NCBI GenBank assembly: GCA_033220425.1
Contig: CM065651.1
Location: 434,001 to 498,000, forward strand
Direction: 5' to 3'
Length of the DNA stretch: 64,000 nt
DNA from: Lepraria neglecta
Lineage: Eukaryota; Ascomycota; Lecanoromycetes; Lecanorales; Stereocaulaceae
Position numbers and translations under genes: made by a program. The notes under the pieces were generated by a model. The model saw nothing but the letters and a program-made list of their open reading frames with translations, made no database searches and had not been told where the DNA came from. Shown here piece after piece: positions 34,123-45,816 of the stretch (its first letter is position 1; every line of letters starts with the position of its first letter).

Positions 34123-35382
34123 CTCGTATTGCCCCCCAAACCGCCACTCCCCCCCAAACCGCCAGCCGCTAAGCCTAATTAGGAGCGCTAATAAATGATT
34201 TATCAATGCCTCCATTCCATTGTATTGCATGGCTATGTGGCCCACTTAGAGCTCTACAAGAGGCCCGGAGGCAGTGGACTAGTAGTGGAAGAGGCTCTGC
34301 TATTCAGACAAGCCATATCTTATGTGGTTGGTGCAGCACATCCATCCGAATCCTCGAATATATAACTCTGCTTGCGATATCATATTCCAATTCGAACTCG
34401 AAATCAGGCCTGAAAACGCGATTGCAATGCTTTCCTCGACCTGTACCTCCTTCTTCATTAGGCATAGCGCCTATTCAAGGAGTCGCCGTAGCTTCCTGAT
34501 AATTCGACCTCCCTGTATGGCCACTGGAGTAGGCGATAGCTCTCGCATAAGGACTGGCTGCTCCGGCCTCGCTAATGTATCTGATATGTGTGCTCGATAA
34601 GGTATAGCTGCTGTTATTCGGGATGCTCTTGGTGTTACTAGGGTCGCATTAGAAGCCTTTCTCATCCATATTGTACGTATCCTGGTCTTCCACCTTGTAC
34701 TGCTGCTTCGTTGTATGGTAGAGCTCGAACCAATAAGCTATCGTTCCAGGGTTACTGGCGATGTTGTTCCTGTCTTTATCCATAGGCGAAAGGAATTTCG
34801 TTTTTAGATCAGGATGGCGATTGAAGAACTTCTCAACCTAGTGATTGCCTAGGTCTTTTATATAACCTCTCTTTCGAAATATCTGCTTGGCTATAGACCG
34901 CAATTATATGACCCTTGGTGGCCACCCCTATTTTCCGAGTTGTATTATCTATCTGGCGATTACGGCTTCTTCTGCTGGTGATAGCAATTGTTACTCCTGG
35001 CTGACTTCATTCCTTGATCTGGCTCCTTTAATTCGATCTCGTAGAGTAGTCCGACTGATTCGGAACCGAGTAGCGATCTGGCAAGTCGATTCGGCTTGTG
35101 GTTTCTAATGGTTTCGTGATAATAGTTTATAGCCAACAGGATCCTTTGCTCTTTCGGGAGCTCCAGAGGGCCTATCTGGAGGTCTTCTTGCTCTAGTAGA
35201 TCAGATAGAAGGTCGGCAGGGTCTTCAGAGCTGTGGAGCGTTGATATAGCCATTACGGTGGCATGCAATGGGTGGAATGGAGGAGTTTGAGTATGATTTT
35301 CGACATACCATTTGATAGTTTGCCTAATTAGGTTTAGCGGCTGGCGGTTTGGGGGGACTGGCGGTTGGGGGGGCAATACGAG
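34123..35382 (-). mobile_element. Decayed pogo/Fot-type DNA transposon, 1.26 kb
   Basis: Matching ends face inward: about 65 bp at each side, nearly identical, built of a CTCGTATTGCC start, C-runs with two AAACCGCCA-like motifs, then AGCCGCTAA and CCTAATTAGG. A TA lies outside both (34121-34122 and 35383-35384), fitting a TA target duplication. On the minus strand a 139-codon frame (34960-35376) runs in from the right end and looks like an N-terminal region. Near 34690 another frame reads DTYNMDEKGF, the first catalytic Asp motif of pogo-type transposases. The rest of the DDE domain is missing or unreadable, and several breaks are present. It is a different family from the 28-30 kb copy. Confidence 0.72.
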
Positions 35383-36107
35383 TAGGGTGAACGCCGCTTT
35401 ACGGTCGCGCGGCGCGGGTGAAAATCGCGCGAGTCTGGGTGATCATGGGTGAGAGAGGTTTCAGGCGTGGGTGAGCTGCTGCCTAACGGGGCTGTGCATC
35501 TCCAAGAATAGTATCCATTACGTTTCAGACTGGATAAGCAAGTTGTGGATGCATCTATATAACCTGGCAACTGAAGGCGACAGAAATCTGCCCCCAGCTC
35601 AGTCGAAGCTCGCTTGGGGGCTGCCGCTTTAGCGAGGGAGCTGGGTGAGCAGTGATGCGGCACCCCACCGTGGTAATGCAACACCCCGGCTGGGTAATCA
35701 ACGCTTCGCGCTCACCCTTCCTTCCCACTCACCAAGACCCACTCCCAATGCAACCACACCGCCACAGGCATGCATAGTGAGGTCGCGGCGCATCGCGCAC
35801 CATATAACACACCATACAACACATACGGAGGTACAGGCTGCATTCAAACGTACACAATCCTAGGCGACTTAGATCGATCAAAGTTCTGCGCCGGATGCGG
35901 CGGGTACGATGACGTGCGAATTTCTGGCTTAGCGGATTTGGCAGATTTCAAATAGCTAATGATTTTCCTGAAGATTTCCTTTTGCAAATGTATTACCTTT
36001 GCTCGCTACCTCGTATACTTATCGCAGCCGCGTCTTCTAAACAGCTTCGTCTATGATACCTTCTCACTCTTTCCATCTTTATCACTGCCAAGTTGTAAAT
36101 CGTCCAC
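35383..36107. other. Intergenic region left of the EthD gene
   Basis: About 725 bp with short GC-rich direct and inverted motifs (GGGTGA-type words recur between 35388 and 35730). I recognise no transposon end, RNA gene or coding frame. The right part should hold the EthD gene promoter. Confidence 0.4.
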
Positions 36108-36679
36108 ATGGCCGAAAATAACGATATTTCTTCAAACAGCGCGAAGAAGCAGTCCATGATCAGACTCGATCTCTACGTTAAACGTCACCCATCTTTAAGC
36201 AGCAAGGAATTTCACGAGTTCGTAGCTACCTTTCTTGTTATTGGTGATTATCAGTTAACGAGAAAATGTAGGCGTTGGTCCAATGTACACGGTACTCTAG
36301 TCAAAGGTTGGCTTGCTGAAAAAGGCATTTACCGCTACACCCAAGTATGAGTCTACCTTTAAATCCGCCTGCTCTTCACGGATGATGATTCGTCTTTGCA
36401 TTTCCCGAGTTCTCCATCCTAGCCTAACAAGACACAGTACCACACCCCCCTGAGATGTGTACGCAAGCTTTAGGAATCCATGATGATGCCAAGATCTTGG
36501 ACTTTGATGGCCACGTCGAGGTTGTCGTCCTAAACATTGACGTCCTAAAGAAATTGGTCGAGGATAATTTTTTCTCAGAATTCGCAAAGCCCGACGAGGA
36601 AGCTCTTGTGGACATGAATAGCGTGATGCGAACTATTGGCTATGAGGAAATTCATGTGGAGAATGGGAGGGTTGTCTAG
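36108..36679 (+). pseudogene. EthD-domain gene, probably frameshifted
   Basis: Exon 1 (ATG 36108) reads MIRLDLYVKRHPSLSSKEFH then, after an odd stretch, WSNVHGTLVKGWLAEKGIYRY. An intron 36345-36437 (GTATGA, CCTAAC, CAG) should join TQ to YHTPPEM, but the six-C run at 36445-36450 is one base short for that frame. The rest is open: DFDGHVEVVVLNIDVLKKLV to NSVMRTIGYEEIHVENG, stop at 36677-36679. These are EthD-domain landmarks, a small dimeric alpha/beta-barrel family near polyketide-tailoring dehydratases and decarboxylases. The stretch between EF and WSNVHG (about 36222-36270) looks like an unspliced intron (GTAGCT to TAG), whose removal also misses the frame by one. Either the gene is broken twice or the base call in the C run is wrong. 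Confidence 0.6.
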
Positions 36680-37094
36680 ACTAAAGGCGGATGAAACCTA
36701 TTACAAGAATCTTCTGCATCTACTTCTATAGCTGCCGATGGCGGCCTGAATTGCATGGGCTACAGTGAGCTAGTATTGAGCAGCAATAAAAGTGATCTAT
36801 GAACAATATTAGAGTTTGACTCTCTTCATCTGATATTAGTAACATTATTGATGGAACACTCAGAACTTTGAATGCTTGCTAACGACTGTTAGAAAATAAT
36901 CGCAACATTACTATACAACTAATCTCTATTTTCTGGCAAGAACCAATGAATACCATTCATTCAACCATCATTCACCATCAGTGGGTCTTAGAAGGGTTTA
37001 CCCCTCAACCGACAGCCCTATAGGGCTAAATTTCATACATCTAAATTTTATATGCAACCAAATTTCGATTAATCGACTCCTATAAGCATCCCAA
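36680..37094. other. AT-leaning intergenic region
   Basis: About 415 bp with no gene or recognisable transposon end. The short palindrome CAGCCCTATAGGGCT occurs near 37012. I looked for an inverted repeat matching the far side of the next transposase and found none that I trust. Confidence 0.35.
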
Positions 37095-38760
37095 ATGCCT
37101 ACGAGACCCTCCCCCTATCGATCCCTCCGATCCACCCGAGCTGTCGCTGGATGAGCGTCTTGATCTTGCTCATAAGCGCTGGAAAGAAGATAAAACTATC
37201 CCAGTGGTTGAAATTGCTCGCAAGCACGGCGTCCCTAAGAGCACTCTAAAGGGTCGAATAGTTGGCGCTGTTTCAGCAACGGTACGGCAGCAGAGTCGGC
37301 AAAAGCTCTCCCCCGAAGAAGAGACAGCTCTATGCGATTGGATCCTACGTCTTCAGGCCTGGGGCTGGCCCGCACGAGTAGAGCAAGTACGCCAAATGGC
37401 TCAGGATATGTTGAAAGATAAGGCTATCTACACGCCTTTAGGGAAGAATTGGCCGCAGAAGTTCCTTAGCCGACATAAAGATATCAAGACTAATATATCC
37501 CACCGTTGGATAAAGAACGTGCCTTAGCTCAGGATCCTACTATTCTTAGCGGATGGTTCGAGCTTTTCCAGCGAATTAGAACGCAATATAAGGTGGAAGA
37601 TAAGGATATCTGGAACATAGATAAGAAAGGCGTTATACAAGGCGTAATTGCTAAGCTTAAAGTCATGATCTCTAGGCACGAGAAATATCAATATATAACT
37701 CAGTGTAGTAATCGGGAGTGGGTCTCGCTATTGGAGTGCATTTCTATGACTGGAAAGGTCCTTAGATCCTAGGTTATTTTCAAGGCAGTTCTCTACTAAA
37801 AGGCTTGGAACGACGCTTTTCTAGAAGCTCATATTACTACTAGCGAGAAAGGTTGGACCGAGAACGAGATCTATCTCTGGTAGATCGAACAGTGCTTTGA
37901 GAAGGAGACGGCAATTGGTCAGAAAGGCGAATACCGTATACTTTGCGTTGATGGGCATGCTTCGCATATTTCAACGGCTGCGGTTAAGTACTGCATTGCT
38001 CACAAAATTATTGTTTTGTATCTCCCTGCTCATACAACGCATTTACTGCAACCGCTGGATATTGGTATATTTATACCATTATCAATTGCTTATAAAAGTC
38101 ACGTCCAGCGAGCAACTCGACTTAGTGCTTGCTATTCTATCGACAAGACTGATTTTCTAGAGCTTTATCGCCTAGCAAAACAAGACGCTATCACCTCCAC
38201 TAATATCCAGAAAGCCTGGGTAGCAACAGGGCTCTTACTATTCGATCCACAAATAGTGCTAAAGCACTTCCCTCTACCGCCAGATACACCACGGCAAACC
38301 GAGCGATATAACGTGGAATTTCCTCCTACTACAACCCCAGAAGGAATCATTACGAGACTTAATAAGGACGGTAAGACTAGGGTTGCTATAACACCTGCCA
38401 ATGTACTGCAAGTCAAACAATTACTCCGCGAAGCAACGGCAGAGGGCTAAGCTAGAAGAAGTCGTTCCAAAAGTGAGCAAAGCTGCTTGTTTTGCGATGG
38501 CTGAACGTACTATTCAGAGTGCTACAACCAATGAGCTTTTGGAATTAAGTAAGAGGAAGGAGCGTAAGGCTAATCATGCCAAAGGCAACTAGGGCAACGC
38601 AAGGGTTATAAATCAAGACGTTTATCGACCAGCGGAAGAAGGACACTGTAGAGAAATTTGCTGAGAAGAACGCTGAGAAAGCGCTAAAGGAGTGGAATAA
38701 GGAGGAGAAGAGACTACGAGCACTGGGACCGAGCGGGGTGTGCCAGAAAGCTAGCTCAGG
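37095..38760 (+). mobile_element. Decayed pogo-type transposase (CENP-B/DDE_1 family)
   Basis: Several plus-strand frames carry pogo transposase landmarks in order. A helix-turn-helix lies near 37200-37265 (VEIARKHGVPKSTLKGRI). A CENP-B-type DNA-binding part follows (LSPEEETALCDWILRLQAWG, about 37310-37370). The DDE motifs are DIWNIDKKGV (about 37607) and CVDGHASHIS (about 37945), followed by LPAHTTHLLQPLDIG (about 38020). A C-terminal basic region runs to about 38760. The frame changes near 37525 and 38440, and in-frame stops lie near 37771, 37799 and 37882. No start ATG fits the first frame, and terminal inverted repeats were not found, so the borders are approximate. It is clearly different in sequence from the 28-30 kb copy. 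Confidence 0.75.
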
Positions 38761-39449
38761 AGCGCCTCTAGGGGCCACCGAGGCACCTCGAGGCAGTCAC
38801 GAGGCAGCAAGAGGCAGCCCTAAATCGATTCCGTTGGGCCTCAAATTTGAAGGCCACCTGCGCTGCGATAAATCAGTCTGAATCAGGGCCCCGTAGATGC
38901 TATATTGCGCGAGTTATTCGACTGCGCAGCGTTGAAATGTTGAAGTTTTGGGGCTGCGGGCGCTAGGAACGCGTCCAGCAACGCGCCTAGCAACGCCCCA
39001 AATAACGCGTCCAGAAGCAGCGCGTCCAGCGCCCAAACATCAACAAAGCTAAGGCTTTAGCAGCCCTCTAACGAGCGCCACAAACGTCAGCGCAATCAGC
39101 GCAAATGCGCAAGTCTACCGAATACGCATAGATTTACGCCGATGATATATGCTGTAGAACCTGCAGGCGCGCACCCCCCCGCGAGAAATTTGGCTGAATA
39201 GCCCGAATCTGAGTAGATGTTGGGGCTGCGACATGGCGCTGCTGGGGGGTGAGGCTCCCGAGCGCTGCCGCCGATCATGGAACATCACGGCTTTCGGGGT
39301 TAAGCTTCTAGGCGCTTGGCGCCGAAGCTTGGCTACTCGGGCTGCCTCGGAGCATTGCGCGTTGCGCTGAGGCAGCGGGGGCACCCCTAGGAGCTCCGGG
39401 CGCTATCCGCGGAAGCTAATATTTGCCGAGGCAGAAATAATTTGCAGAT
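38761..39449. other. GC-rich spacer at the edge of the AT-rich island
   Basis: About 690 bp with no gene. 38940-39035 has short imperfect tandem repeats around AACGCGTCCAGC-type words, and GAGGCA words recur near 38780-38815. Base composition flips from GC-rich to AT-rich at about 39430-39450, where similarity to gypsy gag begins. Confidence 0.55.
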
Positions 39450-39548
39450 ATACCTGTATAATAATACCCTACCTTCGTAATTACCTACCTACGTAGAAGA
39501 GCCTAAAAGTAGGTTAATCCGTTCCTAAAGAAATATATAGAAGAGCCG
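39450..39548 (+). mobile_element. Ty3/gypsy fossil A0, left fragment of the host copy
   Basis: This piece resembles the leader/gag-start region of element A1 at about 40285-40375. It continues at 46319 after the inserted A1. No LTR is seen at its left end, so the copy is truncated there. It is older than A1, which interrupts it. Confidence 0.75.
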
Positions 39549-40065
39549 GATGTTACGATCAGGAAACATGATCAGGGATGCGCTCAAGGAGCGTAGCGCC
39601 CGTCATGGTTCGAGTCGACGAATCGGTGTCCGACTCGGACAGACCCTGAAGGCTTGGCATGTTAAGCGATGAGCGCAGTGGTCGCAATAAGCGCGGTGCG
39701 ATCAGTGCGATCAGTGCGATCAAGAAGGCTTGGCATGTTAAGCGATGAGCGCAGTGGTCGCAATGAGCGCGGTGCGATCAGTGCGACCAGTGCGATCAGG
39801 AATGCTTGGCATGGATTTCGTATGTCTATATATGCGGAGTACTGCTCGTACCACTTGGAGCATCGTACTCAACTTGCTATTCAATTATTTACTACATACG
39901 ATAGATCTCTTAGGCTAGGTACTGAATATATATTATCTGATTATATACTAGACCCGCTTAGTATTACTTAAAGCCTGCTTCACCCTCTTACTCTGTTATA
40001 CCTCTATCCCTATTAAGAATTAATCTATATATAACGGACTACCGCACGCAACGTAGTTCGTAATA
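39549..40065 (+). repeat. 5' LTR of element A1 (517 bp)
   Basis: It starts TGTTACGA and ends at the decayed counterpart of TCGTAACA. It contains a 76-bp tandem duplication (about 39651-39802) rich in GCGAT/GCGCAGT words. The internal region starts with CTTTAAGTACCCTTAAGG, which is shared with element B. Confidence 0.88.
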
Positions 40066-43000
40066 CTTTAAGTACCCTTAAGGATGAGTGCTATACTAAG
40101 AGACCCTAGGGTACCTACCCTAAGCTCCTCAGGAGGAGGAAGTAGATAACGACGCCTAACTGTTAACGAAGGACTCAGTAGATATATCAAGATAGCCTAG
40201 CCTGACTTATACTATAGAGAGAGAGATAAGCTCGAGGGATAGCTATCCTAGGTATTACTTTACTTGAAGTTCTAAGGAGACCTTATACCTATATAATAAT
40301 ATCCTACCTTTACTATTACTTACTTACGTAGAAGAGCCTAAAAGTAGGTTAATCCGTTCCTAAAGAAGTATATAGAAGATAATAACGAAGACAGCGAAAT
40401 TAAATAATAGATAGAGAGTATAGCTATATTTAGACTCGAAATCTGCCGTATATTCGGTCTATTAAACGAAGTTAATATAGCGATATAAACTATCTAGTAT
40501 ATAACCTAGAAGAAATCTGTATTAGAGTACTCGACTTAATTTTAGTAATATATAGTAAAGACTAACTAGGATGATAATATATTAATAACTATATACCGGA
40601 GAGGTCTTAAGGATAATATTAAAGATAAGCTTATAAGGTTAGGGATTATTATTAATACCCTTAATAAACTAATTAAAGAAGTAATTAAAATTAACGATAA
40701 GCTATTTAAAAGGACTATAGAGAAGAGGTATAACGGAGGAGTTAGTAGAATAGGACGCTTAAGCTTTTTCGCTAAATCAAGGAGCTATTACCTAGGATAT
40801 AAAGAATATGACCCCTACGGGTATACGCCTATAGAACTAGACTTTATAGAGAAGAAAGGTAAATAGGCCTTTAGGGGGCTAGCTAGGGGTAAGAAGTAGT
40901 AAAACGGTAATAAGAAAATACTAAAGTATTATAGCTATAGTAAACCGGGCTACTTTACTAGAGACTATAAGTCGAAAAATATAGTATATCGACTATAGCT
41001 AAATATAGTAGAGAAAGTATATACCTAGGACGATGTAGACGGTACGCCTAAGGAGATTCTACTAGTATAGGATAAAGTCGAAGAAGATATTAGTTCCTAG
41101 TATAATAGAATAATATAAGAAGAACTTAATAAAGAATCCGAAAATAGTAATAATAACTTTATAAGGAAGTTTAACGCGTATATTAGGGAATAATATAGGA
41201 ATAACCTAAATACTAAAGATAGTAGTAAGGCTTAAGAAGAAAAGTCTAAATAGGATTAGGAAGAAAGCGAAATAGATCTAGAGTAGAAAGAAGCCCTTAG
41301 TATATTAGAAGCTAAGTAGGAAGAAATACGACTATCAAGAAGGATAATACCTAAAACTACTACGTCTAAGGAAGAAGAAGAAAGCTCTAAGGAATATATA
41401 TAGCTAGACTATCGGATAGATCGGAATCACCGAGGTCATAAGAGTATACTATAGGAAGAATATATATCGCTTTACTATATATAGTATAGTACGCTAAGGA
41501 ATATAGCCAAGGGGCTAGTAAGAACACTACCCTACGGATATAGCTATTACTACGAATATAAGGAAAACGGATATCTATAGTACCTCGCGACGAAAAGAAT
41601 ATACTAATACTTCCTAGGACGCGATAAGGAATAGTTAAAGAGAGTTATCTACGAATTAAATAATAACCTAAGCGCTAGAGAATACCATTTAATAGAATAG
41701 TACGCCTATCTATACGATAACTACGAGAAGTATATATAGTCGAAGTTAAAGGTAGGGTTCCTACTCCTATAAGCGGGAAAAGAGTAATCCCTTATAGTAG
41801 GGGTAGCTATAAAGAGATCAATATATTAACCCCTAAATAATATCTGTGTTCCGCGTAATACGATATATATGTAAAGATACCGGTAATTATTAATAGATAG
41901 CGGACCGTTGCGATAATAGATTCTAGAGCTACTAGAAACTTTATCTCGTGAGACTTAGTATAAATAACTAGAATACTAACTCGAAAGAAGTTATAGTAGT
42001 ATAATCTTTAGATAGCTAACGGGTTAATACTATTAATAGGAAAGGTAGACGAAGAGATACTTTCGTTACCTATTATAATTTAGCGCTACTATAAGGAGAT
42101 TACCTTTAACGTTATTAGAATAGCTATCTATTATATAATTTTAGGAATACCTTGGTTAAAGAAGTATAACCTAATAATCGATTAGGCTCGAGGAGTACTC
42201 AAGATAGATTAATCCGGAAATATTACTAGGATTATATCTATATATTAGTAGTATTTAATAGTAGATAAGAAGTCGAACTAAAGACCGGTCGAGGTATATA
42301 TTACCTTAGCTTTATATAAGGACGGTACTAAAGGGTAGTCTAACTCTATAGTTACTAGTAAAGGTTAGTAGGATAATAAAGTAAGAGTTAAGGGAGGAAC
42401 TAATATACTCTCTATCCCTTAGGAATATAGTAAATAGGCGTATTTATTCGAGGAAGAGACGAATATAGAAGTATTACCTAAGTATTAGCTATAGGATTAT
42501 AAGATCGAACTCGAACCTAGTAAGTAACTAATATTTAGACCTATTTATATATTATTAGAAAAGGAACTTAAAGTACTTCGCGGGTATATTAACGAGAACC
42601 TCAAAAAAGGATTTATTCAAGAATCCAAATTACTAGTAGGTTATCTAATCCTCTTTGCACTAAAGAAGGACGGAAGCTTACGACTATATATCGACTATCG
42701 AAAGTTAAACGATATTATAATCAAGAATAGATATCCTTTGCCTAATATCGGCAAGCTATAGGATTAGCTTAGGAAAGCAAAGATATTTACTAAACTAGAT
42801 CTTAGAGGCGTATATAACCTAATTCGGATAAAAGGAGGCGAAGAATAGAAAACTGCCTTCCGAACGAGATATAGCCATTATAAGTATCTAGTAATACCGT
42901 TTAGACTTACTAACGTACTAGTAACCTACTAAGTACTTATTAATAATATTATACGAGTATACTTAGATCGAACAGCGATAGTATACCTCGATAATATACT

Positions 43001-45299
43001 AATTTATTCTAAGAATAAGAAAGAATATATTACGTATATATAGGATGTCCTCGGATACCTATTATAAGTAAAACTTCTTCTTAAACTAGAAAAGTACGAA
43101 TTCTATAGGGAATTAGTAGAGTTTCTAGGATTTATAGTTAGTATAAAAGGTATTAGTATAAGCCCGGAGAAGATCAAGGCTATAGCTGAATAGCCTATAC
43201 TATAGGACGTCAAAGTAGTACAAAGCTTCTTAGGATTTGCCAACTTTAACAGGAAGTTTATCGAGGGCTACTCCAAGAAGGTACTACCGCTAACGGATAT
43301 TACTAAGAAGAATATCGGATTTATATAGGGAAAAGACTAATAGAAGGCGTTTAATATACTAAAGAAGGTATACGCGGATCTACCGGTACTCTGTACCTTT
43401 TAAATAAACGAGCTAGCTTATATCGAAACGGACATATCGGATCTTGTAATAGGAGTATACTTATACTAGATAAAAGACCAAAAATAGTATCTAGTTACCT
43501 ACTATTCAAGGAAGATATTAGTAGTAGAATAGAACTATAATATATACGATAAGGAGTTACTTACCGTAGTATATATACTTTAGAACTAGCGAGTATACGC
43601 AGAAAGCTACTTGGACTTAACTATCTTTACGGACTATAAGAACCTTCTTAACTTTATAATAATAAAGGAGTTAAATAGACAATAGGTCCGATAATTAGAA
43701 CTACTAGGTTAATATAAGTTCAAGATAACCTATACCCTAGGGAAGGATAATAGTCGAGTAGACGCCCTTAGTAGGCGATTAGACTATATAGAAGAAAAGG
43801 ATATTATAGAATAACTAATCCTAAAGAAAGAAGCCGATAGATTATTAGTACTATACTAGGTATTAGCTATAACCCTTCGTATAATAGGACCTAATACGAC
43901 TAATAGAATCGTAAAGGCCTACGAAGATAATATATTCGTAATAATCCTAAGAAAGGATTAGCCGGATACGGTATTACTTAAATACTAGGGGAAAACTTAT
44001 CTACCTGAATAATATATAGAAGAAGTAATTAGGGATTACCACGACGACCTATTATAAGGTTATCTAGGAGTTACTAAGATAGTAGAACTCCTAGGATAAG
44101 GATACGTGGCGCTAAAACTTCGAGCGCGCGTTAAATAATATATTAAAGAATATATTTAATACTAGTAGAATAAGTCTATACGATATACTAAATATGGACA
44201 AATATAATTTATACTAGTTCTAGAATCACTATAGGACGACGTTATAATAGACTTTATAGTTAAGTTACTACTATCTAAGGATCCAGCTACGTAGGATACC
44301 TTTAATTCAATTATAGTTATTATAGATAAACTAACAAAGTATACTATTATAGTACCTTTCAAGGAAACCTATAAAGTAGATCAACTAGTATTCGTACTGC
44401 TAGATAGGCTAATAAGGGATTATAGTATACTAAAGTCGATTATATTAGATAGAGACAAGCTCTTTATATCTAATTACTAGAAGACGCTTATCGGAGTAAT
44501 TAGAATGAAACTAAGAATATCGATAGTATACTATCTATAGATAGATAGATAAATAGAACGTGCAAATTAGATAATAGAAGCGTACCTTAGGTACTACATT
44601 AACTAGAAATAGAATAACTAGGTATTACTACTTCTAATAGTATAACTAGTATATAATAATAAGATATTAGATATAATAAAGCTAATACTATTCTTTACTA
44701 ATTATAGAAAGAATATAAATACTTTTCTATAACCTAGGGAGGGACCTAATATAGAAAAAGCCTTAGTAAAGGTAGACGAGCTAAAGAATTTATATAAGGA
44801 TATATAAAGATCTATTAAAAGCTTAAATTCTAAACTAAAGGAATGAATTAATAAGAAAAGAAAGAATATTCCTTAGCTAAAAAAGGGGGATAAAGTATAC
44901 CTCCTAATAAAAAATATAAGAATAATAAGACTAAGTAAGAAACTAGATTATATTAAGGTCGGACTATTCTTAATTAAATAGGTAAAAGGACCTATTAACT
45001 ATAAACTCGAGCTTCTACCTAACGCTAAGATATATCCGGTATTCTATATCTTACTCTTAGAGCTAGTAGACTCTAATATACCCTTATAGGAAATATTTTA
45101 TTATAACGTTAAAGAAGAAACGGAGTTTAAGGTCGAGAGGATTCTAAATTAGGTTAATTAGAAGTATCTAGTTAAATAGAAAGGGTATAATAATACCGAA
45201 AATACCTAGGAACCTCTTAGGAACCTCCGGAACTACTAGGACCTTCTATAGGAGTTCCGGGAACGATCGGGAAGGAGGACCAATCGGTTCCGTCTAGGA

Positions 45300-45816
45300 A
45301 GCCAAACTATTTAGACGAGACATTAAACATCTAGCTATTAGGAACGCTTAGGACAGACCGCTAGTCTTCTTCTAACTCCTTAATATTCTATATCTCTTAG
45401 TCTATAATCTTCCGCTTTTTATCTTCGAGTTATTTATACTATATCTAAAGGTGTATTAATATAGCCTGAAGACGTATAGACTCTTCCGTATTACGAGCTA
45501 ACTCTTTGTATATAGTTTTTAACTATAACTATACTTCCTTTTATTCTATCTCGATATAATATATCTTAAGGGGTAATACTATAAGGTCGTATTTTCTACC
45601 GCTGCCTATATAGTTAGAATACCTATCGGAACCTATACCTATTAAGTACTACTTGCCGCTGGCAACATATCGGGAATACGGCTATATTATAACTTCGGTT
45701 AGCTTACTAGCCAATACCGTTCGGCGGACGGTCGGTTTATCTAAATATTTAGTACGTCGGGGTAGTATAAAGGATAGATAGTTTCTCGGGACGAGAAATC
45801 TAGGAGAGGGAGCTAA
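45300..45816 (-). other. Antisense protein-like segment of element A1
   Basis: Between the chromodomain-like end of pol and the 3' LTR, the strand opposite pol shows a protein-like pattern starting just inside the LTR. Its clearest block is YLIG followed by DRYSNY (about 45620-45660). The same pattern is at the matching place in elements B, C and A2. It is a fossil here and degraded. Confidence 0.5.

Noticed and set aside
35580-35660. tRNA-derived SINE, from an AGCTCAGTCGAAGCTCG-like word
   Set aside because: It resembles a D arm only; no B box or tail follows.
38940-39035. Possible CRISPR-like short repeats
   Set aside because: The units are short, imperfect and without unique spacers; this is a eukaryotic sequence.
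39605-39640. tRNA B-box-like word GGTTCGAGTC in the A-type LTR
   Set aside because: No matching A box at the right distance and no cloverleaf; the word is part of a short local palindrome.
39669-39971. 100-codon plus-strand frame in the LTR (and similar ones at 45971 and 62145)
   Set aside because: It follows the tandem units of the LTR and is present only because these units lack stops in that phase.
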